Assembly: GCA_013397455.1 (NCBI GenBank)
Contig: VYZB01000275.1
Coordinates: 434,001 to 498,000 of the forward strand
Source of the DNA: Crotophaga sulcirostris
Lineage: Eukaryota; Chordata; Aves; Cuculiformes; Crotophagidae
Direction: 5' to 3'
Length of the DNA stretch: 64,000 bases
Shown here: piece by piece, positions 63,353-64,000 of the stretch
How positions within the stretch are numbered: the stretch's first letter is position 1
Layout of the letters: each line of letters starts with the position of its first letter
Translations under genes and position numbers: made by a program
Notes under the pieces: generated by a model
Seen by the model: only the letters and a program-made list of their open reading frames with translations
Told to the model about the DNA's origin: nothing
Databases searched by the model: none

Positions 63353-64000
63353 GTAAGCAAGTTGCTCTAAACTGCATCTGTGTGAAAATGTGTGGAAGGT
63401 GCTGAAAGAAGCACGACCTTTTGAGCCAGAACATGATCCTTTTCCTAAGGAAAACTGCTGGGATACTGAGAACTGGAGGGGCAGAGAGGAGAATACACAC
63501 TGCATGCCGTAGACAGACAAATGATTGTGAAATAGTAGCACAACCAAAAGTACACAGCTCAAAGTGATACGCTGAAGTTGCTTTGAGGCTTAGCACAGTG
63601 GTGCACCTGATGAGAAAAATCCCAAATGTGGCTTTCTCCCAGCTGTGCAATTATACCCATTGCAGGTGGCTTGGCTTTTGCTTTAAATTTCACCTGAGGG
63701 GTGAGGGGAGGGAAACCTGGAGGAATAAAACAATGTGATCTTAAGACATTTTCATTTGGAAAGCAGCTTAGACAAACTTCTTCTACACTGAGAAAGCTTT
63801 TCATAAAATAATAGAACTAGACAAGATTCCCAGGCTGCAATAGAGGTTTTTGAAGAGAGACCTGCCTACATATTGTCAGACGATGCAATAAAATGCTGTA
63901 ATCATACAGATAGAGAAAAGGGTAGCGAGAAGGGAAGCAAAAAAAAAATTGATATGGTAATCTGTCACTTAGCAGAAATGCCTGGTGAGTAAAAAAATTG

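Larger units (their letters stand above)
61098..64000. other. Window end: non-genic with exon-like signals
   Basis: No recognised gene, but this interval has the strongest splice-like signals in the window, all on the plus strand: an acceptor ending at 62961, a two-sided microexon candidate at 63317-63352, and a donor-like CTG/GTGAGT at 63982-63990. Together they could mark the edge of a gene extending beyond 64 kb. Confidence 0.4.

Noticed and set aside
63587..63605. GCTTAGCACAGTG word resembling a MIR tail; a similar word occurs near 38560.
   Set aside because: Only about 13 bases match and no other MIR blocks occur alongside.
1..64000. Searched for CRISPR arrays, operons, phage genes, integrons or defence systems.
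   Set aside because: The sequence is vertebrate nuclear DNA; no regularly spaced repeats with unique spacers and no prokaryotic gene organisation are present.

Overview
This window reads as vertebrate, and specifically avian, nuclear DNA. It is AT-rich and has no operon-like gene packing. Its only recognisable protein-coding remnants are 5'-truncated CR1 (chicken repeat 1) LINE retrotransposons, the dominant transposon of bird genomes. I see no L1 or Alu-type elements, rRNA, tRNA, CRISPR array or intact host gene. I cannot name the species.

Layout. At 1-1489 there is non-genic DNA with one old MIR-type SINE. A young CR1 lies at 1490-1994. A long gene-free stretch runs to 14.9 kb and ends in a (GAAAA)n microsatellite at 14908-15059, which contains an N. 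Non-genic DNA follows, with a second MIR-like relic and a possible conserved noncoding block near 15.8-16.15 kb, up to a 61-base poly-G tract with a central N at 18428-18488. A CpG-enriched patch at 19.15-19.49 kb precedes a minus-strand CR1 at 19831-20151. Gene-free DNA then holds a CR1 tail at 27902-28016 and CR1 copies at 29257-29594 and 44604-45117. At 53-55.2 kb lie two older CR1 copies, head to head; the longer carries a broken reverse-transcriptase ORF. An ancient vertebrate repeat is at 57.06-57.23 kb and another young CR1 at 60733-61097. The last 1.1 kb has the most exon-like signals in the window, including a 36-nt stretch with near-consensus splice sites on both sides.

The CR1 copies fall into two groups by their 3' tail. 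Five young copies end in repeats of TGTGATAC. Three older copies end in the classic TATGATTC (ATTCTATG) octamer. The two octamers differ at two positions.

I did not find a convincing undescribed biological system. The window is best described as an avian gene desert or very large intron. The observations most worth checking are the splice-flanked microexon candidate, the CR1 tail-octamer switch with clustered truncation points, and two low-complexity tracts whose single Ns point to assembly joins.
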